In this document: positions 15,421 to 24,531 of the stretch, in pieces
Layout of the letters: every line of letters starts with the position of its first letter
Numbering within the stretch: position 1 is the first letter of the stretch
NCBI GenBank assembly: GCA_902826605.1
Contig: CADEFM010000017.1
Coordinates: 1 to 64,000, forward strand
DNA from: an uncultured Acidobacteriota bacterium
GTDB lineage: Bacteria; Acidobacteriota; Terriglobia; Bryobacterales; Bryobacteraceae
Reading direction: 5' to 3'
Length of the DNA stretch: 64,000 nucleotides
The notes under the pieces: generated by a model
Told to the model about the DNA's origin: nothing
The model's input: only the letters and a program-made list of their open reading frames with translations
The model's database searches: none
Made by a program: the position numbers and the translations under genes

Positions 15421-15834
15421 ATGACCGATTCGAAGCCCGAGCTCAATTCCTTGTCCGATGCCCTGACGCAGGGGGTCCGCGTGGAGGTAATGTCGCAACA
15501 CTCGCCCGAAAATTCGCACCCGGAACAGGGGGAGTGGGTGTTCCGTTATACGGTCCGCATCACGAATCAGGGAACGGAGACGGTTCAGTTGTTGAGCCGC
15601 CATTGGATCATCACGGACGCCACCGACGAAGTCCGCGAAGTAAAGGGGCCTGGCGTGGTGGGGGAGCAGCCAGTGCTGGCGCCGGGGGAGTCGTTTAAGT
15701 ACTCTTCATGGTGCCCGCTGAAGACGCCGGTGGGCAATATGCGCGGAACGTTCCAAATGATGCGCTCCAGCGGCGACCAGTTCGACGCCAACGTTGCCCC
15801 CTTTGCACTGAAGGCGCGCTATACCGTGCACTAA
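15421..15834 (+). CDS. apaG: ApaG-domain protein
   Basis: A 137-residue protein matching ApaG, a small fibronectin-III-like beta-sandwich linked in enterobacteria to cobalt/magnesium effects and fused in eukaryotic F-box proteins. Characteristic runs are RYTVRITNQGTETVQLLSRH, WIITDATDEVREVKGPGVVG, QPVLAPGESFKYSSWCPL and GNMRGTFQMM, in the normal order. Its molecular function is still poorly defined. It is divergent from the Rrf2 gene with a 72-base shared promoter region. Confidence 0.93.
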   Translation: MTDSKPELNSLSDALTQGVRVEVMSQHSPENSHPEQGEWVFRYTVRITNQGTETVQLLSRHWIITDATDEVREVKGPGVVGEQPVLAPGESFKYSSWCPLKTPVGNMRGTFQMMRSSGDQFDANVAPFALKARYTVH

Positions 15835-15881
15835 CGGTTCGCGTGCGGAAACAAGGACTACAGCGGCCGGGTCTAACGCGT

Positions 15882-16127
15882 ATGCCGCCTCCCGAGAAGC
15901 GTCCCGTACCGCAAAAAGAGCCTCCCGACGAGACCAAACCGCCCATCTCCGACCCGCCTCCTGACCCTAACACCGACCCCAAGTCCATTGATGTGGACGA
16001 TGCTCAGATCGAAGAGCCTAGGGATGAGGTTTTCGGGGACAAGACACCGGACGAGGATAACACCACGAACCGGCTGAAGGAGCGGGACAGGTCCCTTGCG
16101 GCTGGGGAGACCGCATGTGGGCGATAG
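15882..16127 (+). CDS. Proline-rich acidic hypothetical protein
   Basis: An 81-residue frame starting MPPPEKRPVPQ. It is dominated by Pro, Asp, Glu and Lys (for example PPISDPPPDPNTDP) and ends with basic sequence. Such composition suits a disordered tail or linker protein. No clear ribosome site precedes the ATG at 15882, and no family is recognised, so it may be non-coding. It follows apaG by about 50 bases and converges on the metallo-beta-lactamase-fold gene. Confidence 0.4.
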   Translation: MPPPEKRPVPQKEPPDETKPPISDPPPDPNTDPKSIDVDDAQIEEPRDEVFGDKTPDEDNTTNRLKERDRSLAAGETACGR

Positions 16128-16134
16128 CGCCGGA

Positions 16135-17049
16135 CTATTTCTTCAGTTCAGTGTAAAGCATTCGGACGAAGCGATCCGCACTGGTGCCGACTCCCGGGGC
16201 CACGCCCAGCGCTCCGGGGATTTTCGCGTCGTATGCCGCGGTGGGTTTGGCGGCAAGCACTTCCTCCTGGGTCTTGCCCTGTTGGATCAAATCCTGCACT
16301 TTCGACTGCACATCCAGAATCATATTGCGGTACGGAACGATGTCTTCGCGCTTGATGATGGTGCCGTGACCGGGGATGAGTTTCGTGTTGGGGCCGGAGA
16401 TCTTCACCAGATAATCCAAGGCTTCCAGAGCGCCCTTGAGGCTGCCGCCGTTGTTGGTATCGATATAGGGGTAGCCGTAGTTGCGGTAAAAGTCGCCGAT
16501 CATAATGACATCCGCGTTCTCGAAACGGACGATGGTATCACCGCCCGTATGCGCGGCGCGGATGGGAATCAGATCGACCACTTCGCCGTTCATGCGGAAC
16601 TTAATTGGGTCGCCCATACCGTAGGTTATCTGGGGGAGGCGGGCGGGATCCATATTAACGGCACGGGCCATATCGTTGCGGAGTTCTTCGCGGGCGATAA
16701 GGAGTGCGCCTTGTTTCACGATATTGCCATTGCCGCCGGTGTGGTCGGTATGGAGGTGAGTATTGGCTAGGTAACGAATGGGTTGCAGGCTGATTTTGCG
16801 GATGGCGGAGAGCACCTTGGCAGTGACCTGTTCATATTGCGAATCGACCATCAAAATACCGTCGGGACCGGAAAGCAAACCGACACGGCCGCCGGCTCCG
16901 TCGGGGTGGTTGGGATCCGCATCACCTGGGGCGCCTGCGAGCATATAGAGATTGGGGGTGTATTGCTCAGTGAGAATTTCGATTTTGGCGTAGTTGATGG
17001 TCTGGGCGTACGCCGTGATGGCCAGGGAAATAAGGGCGAGCAATTTCAT
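16135..17049 (-). CDS. Secreted metallo-beta-lactamase-fold hydrolase
   Basis: A 304-residue exported protein with a signal peptide ending at AYAQ and the binuclear zinc motif THLHTDHTGG (about residues 96-105), a downstream histidine in RAAHTGGDTIV, the aspartate in MIGDFYRNYG, and a late histidine in LIPGHGTI. This is the full metal-ligand set of the fold. Secreted members include B3-type beta-lactamases and quinoprotein-relay/SoxH-like proteins; specificity is unknown. It is a monocistronic gene between convergent and divergent neighbours. Confidence 0.87.
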   Translation of the reverse strand: MKLLALISLAITAYAQTINYAKIEILTEQYTPNLYMLAGAPGDADPNHPDGAGGRVGLLSGPDGILMVDSQYEQVTAKVLSAIRKISLQPIRYLANTHLHTDHTGGNGNIVKQGALLIAREELRNDMARAVNMDPARLPQITYGMGDPIKFRMNGEVVDLIPIRAAHTGGDTIVRFENADVIMIGDFYRNYGYPYIDTNNGGSLKGALEALDYLVKISGPNTKLIPGHGTIIKREDIVPYRNMILDVQSKVQDLIQQGKTQEEVLAAKPTAAYDAKIPGALGVAPGVGTSADRFVRMLYTELKK

Positions 17050-17194
17050 TGGCGACCATTATCTCCTATTGACGCGCGAGCAAGGGGACATAGAGTTTTG
17101 TCATCGAACGCCGATGCCGGAGAAGCCCAGTCTTCTCGAACGTGTCATACAATACTAAAAGCTCTAAGGTTGCGATCTTGAAAGGACGAATTGG

Positions 17195-19045
17195 ATGCGA
17201 ACTGCAGTGGCTCTGGTTGTTCTAAGTGTAGTATTCCCTTTCCGAGCGCTCTACGCGCAAAGCGATTGGCCGACGTTCGGCCATGACCCAGGAGGCCAGC
17301 GCTATTCGCCGCTGAAGCAGGTTAATACTTCAAATGTGGCGAAGCTGACACCTGCTTGGACCTACCAGATGAAGAAGGCAGACGAGCCCTCGCGATTGAT
17401 CCAGTCGATTCCGCTGATGGTCAATGGCGTATTGTATGTGGGCTATCCGTATAACCGTGTGGCCGCGCTGGAGCCCGAAACCGGCAAGGTCATCTGGGAG
17501 TTCGGGGGCAAGGCTACAGAACGAACCAATCTCGGCTCAATGCGAGGCTTGGCATATTGGCCAGGCGATAAACAGACATCGCCGCAGATTCTGTTCGGTA
17601 CTCCAGGTGGCGAACTCTATTCCATCAACGCTAAGACCGGCAAGCCCAATCCAGGATTCGGCAACGAAGGCGTGGTGAATCTGAGAACGCCGGAGATCAT
17701 GAACGGATTTCCAAACATTCGCTATGGTATGAACTCTCCTCCTTTCATCTATAAGAATCTCGTATTCACCGGTGCGCATACTATCGATGAAACGGGATCG
17801 AAGGGACCGGCGGGCGACGTTCGCGCCTGGGACGTGCACACAGGAAAGCTCGTGTGGACTTTCCACACCGTGCCACGGCCGGGTGAAATGGGTCATGAAA
17901 CATGGCTAGGGGATTCATGGAAACGGATGTCCGGCGCGAACGTGTGGACTTTTTTCAGCGTGGACGCGGAGCGTGGAATTCTCTATATGCCACTCGGTTC
18001 CGTCAACAATGATTACTACGGGACGGACCGGCCTGGCGCGAACCTGTTCTCCGACTCCATTGTGGCCGTGGATGCCGAGACAGGAAAACTGAAATGGTAT
18101 TTTCAAGCCACCCATCACGATATCTGGGACTTCGACATGCCGGTACCGCCCATGCTATTTGACGTGGTCAAGGATGGCAAGAAGATTCCGGCCGTTGGTG
18201 CGATGAATAAAGTCACGCTGCTGTTCATACTGAACCGCGTTACCGGCGAACCCATCTACGAGGTGGAGGAGCGTCCGGTGCCCAAAGGGGACGTGCCTGG
18301 CGAATGGTACTCGCCGACCCAGCCGTTCCCGGTCAAGCCTCCGCCATTGACCCGGTTGAGCTTTAAGTATCCGGACGATATCGCGAAAGTGACCCCGGAA
18401 CACGAGAAGGCATGCCTTGAATTGCTGGGAAAAGTTGGTGGCGGTCGCAATCGTGGACCCTACACACCATCTTCGGCGGAAGGAGCGCTCGTCATGCCGA
18501 ACAACTTTGGTGCAGCGACTTGGACTGGCGGAGCGTTCGATCCGACCCTGGGATACTACATCATCAATACGACGGATACAGGGTGGATGCTGAGCACTAC
18601 TCGCTTAGACTCGGACCCGAACGGCCCTCCCGACTCGCCCAGATTGTTCGGACGTCCCCCGGGCGTTCCTCGCGCGGCCGTGGCTGTCGATGGTTGGCCT
18701 TGCTGGCAGCCGCCCTGGGGGAGGCTGACCGCAATCAATGTAAACACGGGCGACATCGCCTGGCAAATTCCGTTTGGCACGATGGAAGGAGTGCCGGCAG
18801 GGATCAAAACTGGCGCTCCAAACTTGGGCGGTGGCCCGATGACTACCGCTGGTGGGCTCACCTTCATTGGAGCAGCCGGCGACCGAGTGTTCCGCGCCTT
18901 TGACAGTAAGACTGGTCAGGAGCTGTGGAGCGTCAAGACCCAAGAAGTCGCCCACGCGAATCCGATATCTTACTTGGGTAAAGACGGAAAACAATATATT
19001 GCGATTGCCGCGGGCACGACGTTCATAACGTACAAGTTGCCTTGA
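17195..19045 (+). CDS. Periplasmic PQQ-dependent dehydrogenase (glucose/alcohol type)
   Basis: A 616-residue quinoprotein with a signal peptide (to about LYAQS) and an eight-bladed propeller. Tryptophan docking motifs recur: ALEPETGKVIWEFG, AWDVHTGKLVWTF, VDAETGKLKWYFQ, and AFDSKTGQELWSV. The active-site segment is THHDIWDFDMPVPP. The Asp-x-Asp in WDFD is shared by membrane glucose dehydrogenases and by lanthanide-type alcohol dehydrogenases, so the metal (Ca/Mg or lanthanide) is open. There is no cytochrome domain; the adjacent fusion protein and the cytochrome c at 8202 are possible partners. Confidence 0.88.
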   Translation: MRTAVALVVLSVVFPFRALYAQSDWPTFGHDPGGQRYSPLKQVNTSNVAKLTPAWTYQMKKADEPSRLIQSIPLMVNGVLYVGYPYNRVAALEPETGKVIWEFGGKATERTNLGSMRGLAYWPGDKQTSPQILFGTPGGELYSINAKTGKPNPGFGNEGVVNLRTPEIMNGFPNIRYGMNSPPFIYKNLVFTGAHTIDETGSKGPAGDVRAWDVHTGKLVWTFHTVPRPGEMGHETWLGDSWKRMSGANVWTFFSVDAERGILYMPLGSVNNDYYGTDRPGANLFSDSIVAVDAETGKLKWYFQATHHDIWDFDMPVPPMLFDVVKDGKKIPAVGAMNKVTLLFILNRVTGEPIYEVEERPVPKGDVPGEWYSPTQPFPVKPPPLTRLSFKYPDDIAKVTPEHEKACLELLGKVGGGRNRGPYTPSSAEGALVMPNNFGAATWTGGAFDPTLGYYIINTTDTGWMLSTTRLDSDPNGPPDSPRLFGRPPGVPRAAVAVDGWPCWQPPWGRLTAINVNTGDIAWQIPFGTMEGVPAGIKTGAPNLGGGPMTTAGGLTFIGAAGDRVFRAFDSKTGQELWSVKTQEVAHANPISYLGKDGKQYIAIAAGTTFITYKLP

Positions 19046-19176
19046 TCGGCCGAGGCTTTATAGGTCCTGCCTACCTAAAGGATGCAGCGGGATCTCGTCC
19101 ATAGCGACGCGGACCGCGCGCGTGTATTCTATTACATGGTCGATGAGCAATGTTGCAGGCAGGCAAGGAGGTTGCA

Positions 19177-21339
19177 TTGAAGACTCGAATAGCGTTAGGG
19201 GCCGTGATCATCGCCGCATTTGGCGTGGTAGTCATCGCTCAACAAGGCGGAGCTCAGCAGCGTCTAGCAGGGCCGTACACCGCCGAGCAAGCCTCAGCGG
19301 GACGCGCAGCATACCAAGCCAACTGCGCCGGGTGCCACGCGGCGGATCTTTCCGGGGGCGCCGGACCGCAACTGGCTGGCAACACCTTCATGAATCGGTG
19401 GAGCGACAAGACCGCAGGCGAGTTGATCGGTTTTATGCGCGCCGCCATGCCGCGCGGCGCAAGCAGTCCGCTTCCGAATGAGACCTACATCAATCTTGCC
19501 GCGTTTATCCTCGACGCGAATAGCGCACGGCCTGGCGATCAAAGGCTCACCCCGGAGTCGAGCGCGATGATCCGCAGCGCCGCATCCGGCCAACGCGCGG
19601 CGTACCTCCAGCTGGGCGCGCCCGCGCCGGTTCCCGTTCAACAGAGCACCCAGGAGAACCAAGTCCGGCAGGCGCCTCCAGGAATCACGGTGGAGGGTGA
19701 AGTCAAGAACTACGTTCCGGTCACCGACGCCATGCTGCGCAATTCGGATCCGGGGGACTGGCTCATGATTCGCCGCGACTATAAGGCTACGTATTACAGC
19801 CCCCTGAACCAGATCACGGCCCAGAACGTCAATGACCTTCGTCTGGTGTGGAGTTGGGCCATGCAAGAGGGCGCGAGCAACGGGAACCAGCCCGCCCCCA
19901 TCGTGCACAACGGTGTGCTGTACGTCAATAACGCCGGCATGGTGCTGCAAGCTCTGGATGCGAAGACCGGCGAATTGATCTGGGAGAATCGCTATGGCAC
20001 TATTGCCGCAGCGCCCGCCATGCGCGGCATCGCGATCTACGATGACAAGATTTTCGTAGCCACGAGCGACGCGCATCTAATGGCGTTCGACGCCCGTAAC
20101 GGCAAGGTGGTTTGGGACACCACCATAGGCGGTCGCTCTAACCAGTATTCCAACTCCAGCGGCCCCATCGTCGTAAAAGGCCTGGTGATTCAAGGGCTGG
20201 GCCGCGATTCGTGCGCGGTGTATCGAGAAGAGAAATGCTTTATTAGCGCCTATGACGCCAAGACCGGCAAAGAAGTGTGGCGCTTCCGAACGGTGGCTCT
20301 CGAAGGAGAACCCGGAGGCGACACCTGGGGGACGCTCACCAACACCTTCCGTGCGGGCGTCGAGACCTGGATCACCGGAAGCTACGATCCCGACTTGAAC
20401 CTGACGTATTGGGGGACTGCACAAGCCAAACCGTGGATGCGCTCGAGCCGCGGCTCCGGCAACGGGGCAACTTTATATGGCAATTCCACTCTGGCGCTCA
20501 ATGCCGATACGGGGAAATTGGCCTGGTATCACAGCCATGCGCCGGGCGAGACGCTGGACTTGGACGAAGTATTCGAACGCGTTCTGGTGGACGATCAAGG
20601 GCAGAACTACGTGTTCAGCGCTGGCAAGGCAGGCATTCTTTGGAAGCTGGACCGCAAGACCGGGAAGTATATTGGTCACAAAGAAATGGTGTTCCAGAAC
20701 GTATACGATTCCATCGACCCGGTGACAGGGGAACCGCACTATCGCAACGATATCGTTGAGCAGCGCGTCGGAGAGTGGGTGCCGGGGTGTCCGTCGACGG
20801 AGGGGGGCAAGAACTGGCCTTCAATGACCTACTATCCTCCCGGTAACCGGTTGATCGTTCCGCTGAGCCAGAGTTGTTTGGAGATGAATGGGCAGGCGGT
20901 CCCAAAAACCGCGGGCACTAGGAGTGGCAGCGGCGCGCTGCGGCGCTTCTTTGAGATGCCGGGGACAAACGGCAACATCGGCAAGCTGGCGGCGTATGAT
21001 GTGCGAACCATGCGCGAGATCTGGAAATATGAACAGCGCGCACCATTCCTTACAGGCGTGCTCTCAACGGCTGGAGGCGTAGCCTTCGCGGGCGATCTGG
21101 ACCGCATGTTCCGCGCTTTCGACGTGAACACGGGCCGCATTCTGTGGCAGACGCGGCTCGTTACGGCCGTACAGGGCTTCCCCGTAACGTTCACTGCGGG
21201 CGGTAAACAGTACCTTGCCGTGACTACGAGTAACGGTGGAGGCAGCCCGCGAGCGGTGCCGCGAGTGGTTGCGTCGGATCTGCATTACCCCGCAACGGGG
21301 AATGCTCTATACGTATTCGCGCTTCCCGATCCTAAATAG
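19177..21339 (+). CDS. Cytochrome c-PQQ dehydrogenase fusion protein
   Basis: A 720-residue periplasmic quinohemoprotein. The start is set to TTG 19177 because AAGGAGG (19165-19171) is five bases upstream and the signal peptide MKTRIALGAVIIAAFG begins there; the ATG at 19150 would place the ribosome site inside the gene. Domains: signal peptide (1-22), cytochrome c with CAGCH (about residues 51-55), a linker rich in P and Q, then a PQQ propeller with docking motifs ALDAKTGELIWEN, AFDARNGKVVWDT, LNADTGKLAWYH and AFDVNTGRILWQT. The usual HDxWD active-site phrase is replaced by HAPGETLDLDEV, so catalysis may differ. It follows the other PQQ gene in the same orientation. Confidence 0.86.
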   Translation: MKTRIALGAVIIAAFGVVVIAQQGGAQQRLAGPYTAEQASAGRAAYQANCAGCHAADLSGGAGPQLAGNTFMNRWSDKTAGELIGFMRAAMPRGASSPLPNETYINLAAFILDANSARPGDQRLTPESSAMIRSAASGQRAAYLQLGAPAPVPVQQSTQENQVRQAPPGITVEGEVKNYVPVTDAMLRNSDPGDWLMIRRDYKATYYSPLNQITAQNVNDLRLVWSWAMQEGASNGNQPAPIVHNGVLYVNNAGMVLQALDAKTGELIWENRYGTIAAAPAMRGIAIYDDKIFVATSDAHLMAFDARNGKVVWDTTIGGRSNQYSNSSGPIVVKGLVIQGLGRDSCAVYREEKCFISAYDAKTGKEVWRFRTVALEGEPGGDTWGTLTNTFRAGVETWITGSYDPDLNLTYWGTAQAKPWMRSSRGSGNGATLYGNSTLALNADTGKLAWYHSHAPGETLDLDEVFERVLVDDQGQNYVFSAGKAGILWKLDRKTGKYIGHKEMVFQNVYDSIDPVTGEPHYRNDIVEQRVGEWVPGCPSTEGGKNWPSMTYYPPGNRLIVPLSQSCLEMNGQAVPKTAGTRSGSGALRRFFEMPGTNGNIGKLAAYDVRTMREIWKYEQRAPFLTGVLSTAGGVAFAGDLDRMFRAFDVNTGRILWQTRLVTAVQGFPVTFTAGGKQYLAVTTSNGGGSPRAVPRVVASDLHYPATGNALYVFALPDPK

Positions 21340-21370
21340 CCGACTCCAAGATAGCGGTTTACGCTCCGCG

Positions 21371-21856
21371 CTACTTCAGTTTTTCAGCGACTTTGGCGAT
21401 ACCGGCATTGGCGCAGACCGCGTCCTTGTCGCCGCCGGGAGCGCCGCTGACTGAGACCGCACCGATGGTCACGTCACCCACCTTAATCGGTACTCCGCCC
21501 TGAGCGTTGATCGTGCCCGCGATAGTCGCAGGTGGGGCAGCCTGACCAGGAGGCGGGGGCTGCGCTGGTCCGGAAGGCCGGTTGTAGAGCATGGTCGCGG
21601 TGGCCTTCATCTTTGCGACTTCGGTCGTGGCGGCCGTCGCGCCGTCGTCGCGCAGCAACGCCTTCGGAGCGTTGAGGCCGTCGACCACCAGCACCGTGAC
21701 TTTATAACCTGAAGCTTTGCAGTTATTCAGCGCTTCTTGGGCGATGGTGAGAGCCACATCCATGGTGAGCACCTTGGAGTTCGGGAGCTGAGCGAAGGCG
21801 TTCGTGGAAAGAGCTGCCGCGCCCACCATCATAAGCATGAACGATTTGATTTTCAT
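21371..21856 (-). CDS. Secreted GlcG/HbpS-like heme-binding family protein
   Basis: A 161-residue protein with a signal peptide (to NAFAQ) and the GlcG/HbpS fold signature: LTMDVALTIAQEALNNCKASG, then VTVLVVDGLNAPKALLRDDGA, and GGVPIKVGDVTIGAVSVSGAPGG in the C-terminal half. The family includes the heme-binding HbpS and proteins encoded near glycolate or diol dehydrogenases. A proline-rich insert (about residues 95-108) interrupts the fold. It often travels with PQQ or heme oxidoreductases, as here. Confidence 0.86.
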   Translation of the reverse strand: MKIKSFMLMMVGAAALSTNAFAQLPNSKVLTMDVALTIAQEALNNCKASGYKVTVLVVDGLNAPKALLRDDGATAATTEVAKMKATATMLYNRPSGPAQPPPPGQAAPPATIAGTINAQGGVPIKVGDVTIGAVSVSGAPGGDKDAVCANAGIAKVAEKLK

Positions 21857-21880
21857 GTACGCAACCGTCCTTCGGAATAG

Positions 21881-21963
21881 GATTTTCTGAGACCCCAGAA
21901 TAGCATTGCGAAAGCAGCCGCGCAGCGTATGGACGCATCATTCCCGTGTTGCGTAATTGCGCC
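21881..21963. repeat. Repeat copy A flanking the amidohydrolase gene
   Basis: This stretch shares ATTGCGAA-GCAGCCGCGC, CATT/TCCCGT and TTGCGT blocks with 23002-23108, in the same orientation on both sides of the amidohydrolase gene. On the minus strand it encodes RNYATRE followed by a stop, which parallels the RDHAKRG tail of the downstream alpha/beta-hydrolase gene, so it looks like the leftover 3' end of a second hydrolase gene. Confidence 0.6.
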
Positions 21964-22008
21964 GTCAATCGGATAGACTAGGCAATATCACAATCGGGAG
22001 ACCTGTCT

Positions 22009-22977
22009 ATGGATCGGCGGACTTTTATCAAAGGCACAGGAATCGTCGCTCTAGCCGGGACAGCATTCGATGCACAATCGGGTCGAGCACAGGGAATGGC
22101 GCCCAATTCCTCCGGGACAGGCGCACCTAAGCTTAAAGCTCCGGCGAACGCATGCGACTGCCATCATCATATTTACGACACCCGCTTTCCGTTCGGCTCA
22201 TCGACGTTCACGGTTCCCAGCTCAAGCCTAGCCGACTACTTGCTTCTTCAGCGCCGGCTGGGAACGACCCGCAGCGTAATTGTTACGCCGGCGCCTTATC
22301 CAGCTACTTTTGCCGATAACCTTGTCACCCTCAATGCGATTAAGAAATTGAGCGGTAAGGCGGTAGGCGTGGCCATCATCTCCCCAGACACGACGGATGC
22401 CGAATTGAAGGCGTTGCACGACCAAGGTATTCGCGGCATCCGTTTCTCTATAGCAGCCGCTCCGCTCTCTGGCAGTAATACCAGGTCCAAGGCTGCCGAT
22501 ATGATCGAACCCTTGTCGAAACGTGTGAATTCGCTTGGGTGGCACGTGCAAATCAACATGAGCGCCGACCAGATTGTCGCGGCCGGGGATTTGTGGAATC
22601 GTCTTCCAACGCCGCTTGTGTTCGATCACATGGGTCACATGCCGCAGCCGATGGGCGTCGAGCATCCGGCTTTCAACATACTCCGGAACCTGGTGGATAA
22701 GGGGAGGACCTGGGTGAAGCTGTCAGTGACATTTGACAGCAGCAAGGTAGGCCCTCCGACGTACGACGATGTGAACAAGGTCGGCCGGGCCCTGGTCCAG
22801 GCGGCGCCTGAGCGGGTGGTGTGGGGAAGTAATTGGCCGCATCCCAATGAGACGAACAAGCCGGACGATGCCATGCTTTTCGATCTGCTCGCCGCCTGGG
22901 CGCCCAATGAGGCAACCCGCCATCGCATTCTCGTTGAGAATCCGGAAAAGCTTTACGGCTTCCCGAATTCACATTGA
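22009..22977 (+). CDS. Tat-exported amidohydrolase (2-pyrone-4,6-dicarboxylate lactonase-like)
   Basis: A 322-residue TIM-barrel hydrolase of the amidohydrolase-2 family. The N-terminus DRRTFIKGTG is a twin-arginine signal; the mature region begins after about residue 30. Metal and catalytic features are ACDCHHHIYDTRFPF (first strand), a mid-domain histidine in LGWHVQINMS, LVFDHMGHMPQP, and RVVWGSNWPHPNE with the late Asp/Asn region. Related enzymes open lactone rings of aromatic breakdown products. It is monocistronic, and flanked by the two repeat copies at 21881-21963 and 23002-23108. Confidence 0.86.
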   Translation: MDRRTFIKGTGIVALAGTAFDAQSGRAQGMAPNSSGTGAPKLKAPANACDCHHHIYDTRFPFGSSTFTVPSSSLADYLLLQRRLGTTRSVIVTPAPYPATFADNLVTLNAIKKLSGKAVGVAIISPDTTDAELKALHDQGIRGIRFSIAAAPLSGSNTRSKAADMIEPLSKRVNSLGWHVQINMSADQIVAAGDLWNRLPTPLVFDHMGHMPQPMGVEHPAFNILRNLVDKGRTWVKLSVTFDSSKVGPPTYDDVNKVGRALVQAAPERVVWGSNWPHPNETNKPDDAMLFDLLAAWAPNEATRHRILVENPEKLYGFPNSH

Positions 22978-23001
22978 TTCCCTCGCTGCGTTCGGCACGC
23001 G

Positions 23002-23108
23002 CGACAATTTCTTCTGAAACCCCTCCATTGCGAAGGCAGCCGCGCGGCGTATGTGCCTGACAACCTCCGCAGCCGATGAACGTATCATCCCCGTTTTGCG
23101 TGATCGCG
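23002..23108. repeat. Repeat copy B flanking the amidohydrolase gene
   Basis: This is the second copy of the repeat at 21881-21963. It is longer by about 24 bases inserted after GGCGTATG, and it includes the true end of the alpha/beta-hydrolase gene (minus-strand tail RDHAKRG and stop at 23085-23087). The repeated unit is therefore a gene end plus its downstream flank. Confidence 0.6.
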
Positions 23109-24398
23109 CAGGAACTGAACTAACAATGCGCTCACTCGTTCCGGTTGCTCCTGCTGGATCCAATGTCCAGCGCCATCGAGAAGATGGAATCCGGCCATAT
23201 TCGTGCAGACGCTACTTCGCATTTTGTCAAGCGCACCCGGCGTTTGATACACGCCCCAATCGTTTTTCCCCCCGATGAACTGCGAGGGCACGTCTATCGT
23301 ACGGCCAGAAAACGTTTGCATATCGGCGACGCTTTTGGGATCGGAAGCCAGCCGGCGATAACACTGCAACGCACCGGTGAAACCAGTCCGGCCGTATTCT
23401 GTCGCATACACATCGACGTCGGCTTCCGTCATCCATTTGCAATTCGCGATGTAATCCGCCGGCGGCATGAAGGGCGCAACGGTCGCCGCCATGCCCTTGT
23501 CCTTTTCCATCACGAAATAGGTGGGAATTTGTTCCATCTCCGCGGCGGTGCGCGCCTTCAGTGGGTGCGGATTATTCCCTTTGTAGTCGGCGCTCTTGTA
23601 GAAGTAATAGGCGCGGAAGAAGGCGTGCAGGCCTTGCGGCGCATGCAGCATGTCGTCGTTGGCGCCGCGGGTACGCTGATGCTTCTGATAGAACTTTCGC
23701 GGCGGGTTGAGCTGAGCGAGAGCGGCATCCAGCTCGTCGTCCGTGATCGCCTGGGGCGGCAACGGCGCGCCGTTCGCTGTGTCGAAAGGCAAAGAGGGCG
23801 GGCCTCCAAATGGCGAGCTTAGGAGCGTCAAGGAACGGAAAATATCGGGCCGGATGAGCGCGGACCAAGCGGCGACCGGCGCTCCAGCATCGTGTCCGAC
23901 CACCATCGCTACCGAGCGGTGGCCTAGCGCGTAGATCAGCCCGATAGCATCTCGCATCAGGTTGGGAATGCGAAACGGATCCGGATCGGCGTCGTAGGAA
24001 TCATCCCAGCCGATCGTGCGGCCGTAACCGCGCTGATCCGGCGCGATCACGTGATATCCGGCGGCGGCCAGAGGCGGTATGATCTTGCGCCAGCTGTATG
24101 CGAGTTCCGGGAAGCCATGCAAGAGCAACACCACAGGCCGGCCTGGCGTTTCGTAACCTGCCTCCAGAATATGCACCGTCATGCCATTCACGTTTGCGAT
24201 TTGGCGTGAGCGAATGCCTGCTGGGATCGCGCCGTTGCCATAGGCCGGCAGTTTCGAAAAATCGGTTTGAACGATAGCGGCACGTACTGGTGTACTTTGC
24301 GCTATCGCCAGAGTTCCTAGCCCTGCGGCGGCCGCTCTCGCCGCGAAAGCCCGCCGCGAAAGGTTGGGAATCGTCTCTACAGTTACTCGGTTAGCCAT
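23085..24398 (-). CDS. Tat-exported alpha/beta-hydrolase (epoxide hydrolase-like)
   Basis: A 437-residue serine/aspartate-type hydrolase. ATG 24398 is preceded by CAGGAG, and the N-terminus has a twin-arginine LSRRAFAARA motif; the open frame upstream to 24686 lacks these and is discarded. Features of the epoxide-hydrolase-like group are VVLLLHGFPELAYSWRKI with the HGFP oxyanion loop, APDQRGYGRT, and the nucleophile elbow VGHDAGAPVA with Asp as nucleophile. A C-terminal histidine is expected in the HLLDGAGHWIQQEQPE segment. The Asp nucleophile supports epoxide hydrolase or dehalogenase chemistry over esterase. Confidence 0.87.
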   Translation of the reverse strand: MANRVTVETIPNLSRRAFAARAAAAGLGTLAIAQSTPVRAAIVQTDFSKLPAYGNGAIPAGIRSRQIANVNGMTVHILEAGYETPGRPVVLLLHGFPELAYSWRKIIPPLAAAGYHVIAPDQRGYGRTIGWDDSYDADPDPFRIPNLMRDAIGLIYALGHRSVAMVVGHDAGAPVAAWSALIRPDIFRSLTLLSSPFGGPPSLPFDTANGAPLPPQAITDDELDAALAQLNPPRKFYQKHQRTRGANDDMLHAPQGLHAFFRAYYFYKSADYKGNNPHPLKARTAAEMEQIPTYFVMEKDKGMAATVAPFMPPADYIANCKWMTEADVDVYATEYGRTGFTGALQCYRRLASDPKSVADMQTFSGRTIDVPSQFIGGKNDWGVYQTPGALDKMRSSVCTNMAGFHLLDGAGHWIQQEQPERVSALLVQFLRDHAKRG

Positions 24399-24531
24399 AG
24401 CAGACTCCTGCAGGTTTAAAAAAGATGATCCATCATACTCCGAACTGTCCGGTCTGTGGCAGAAGTTGGCTGCTCTCGGATGCGCTGTCAGCCTGGGAAA
24501 GGCGGCGTTTTGCGCCGACCAGTACCGTCCG

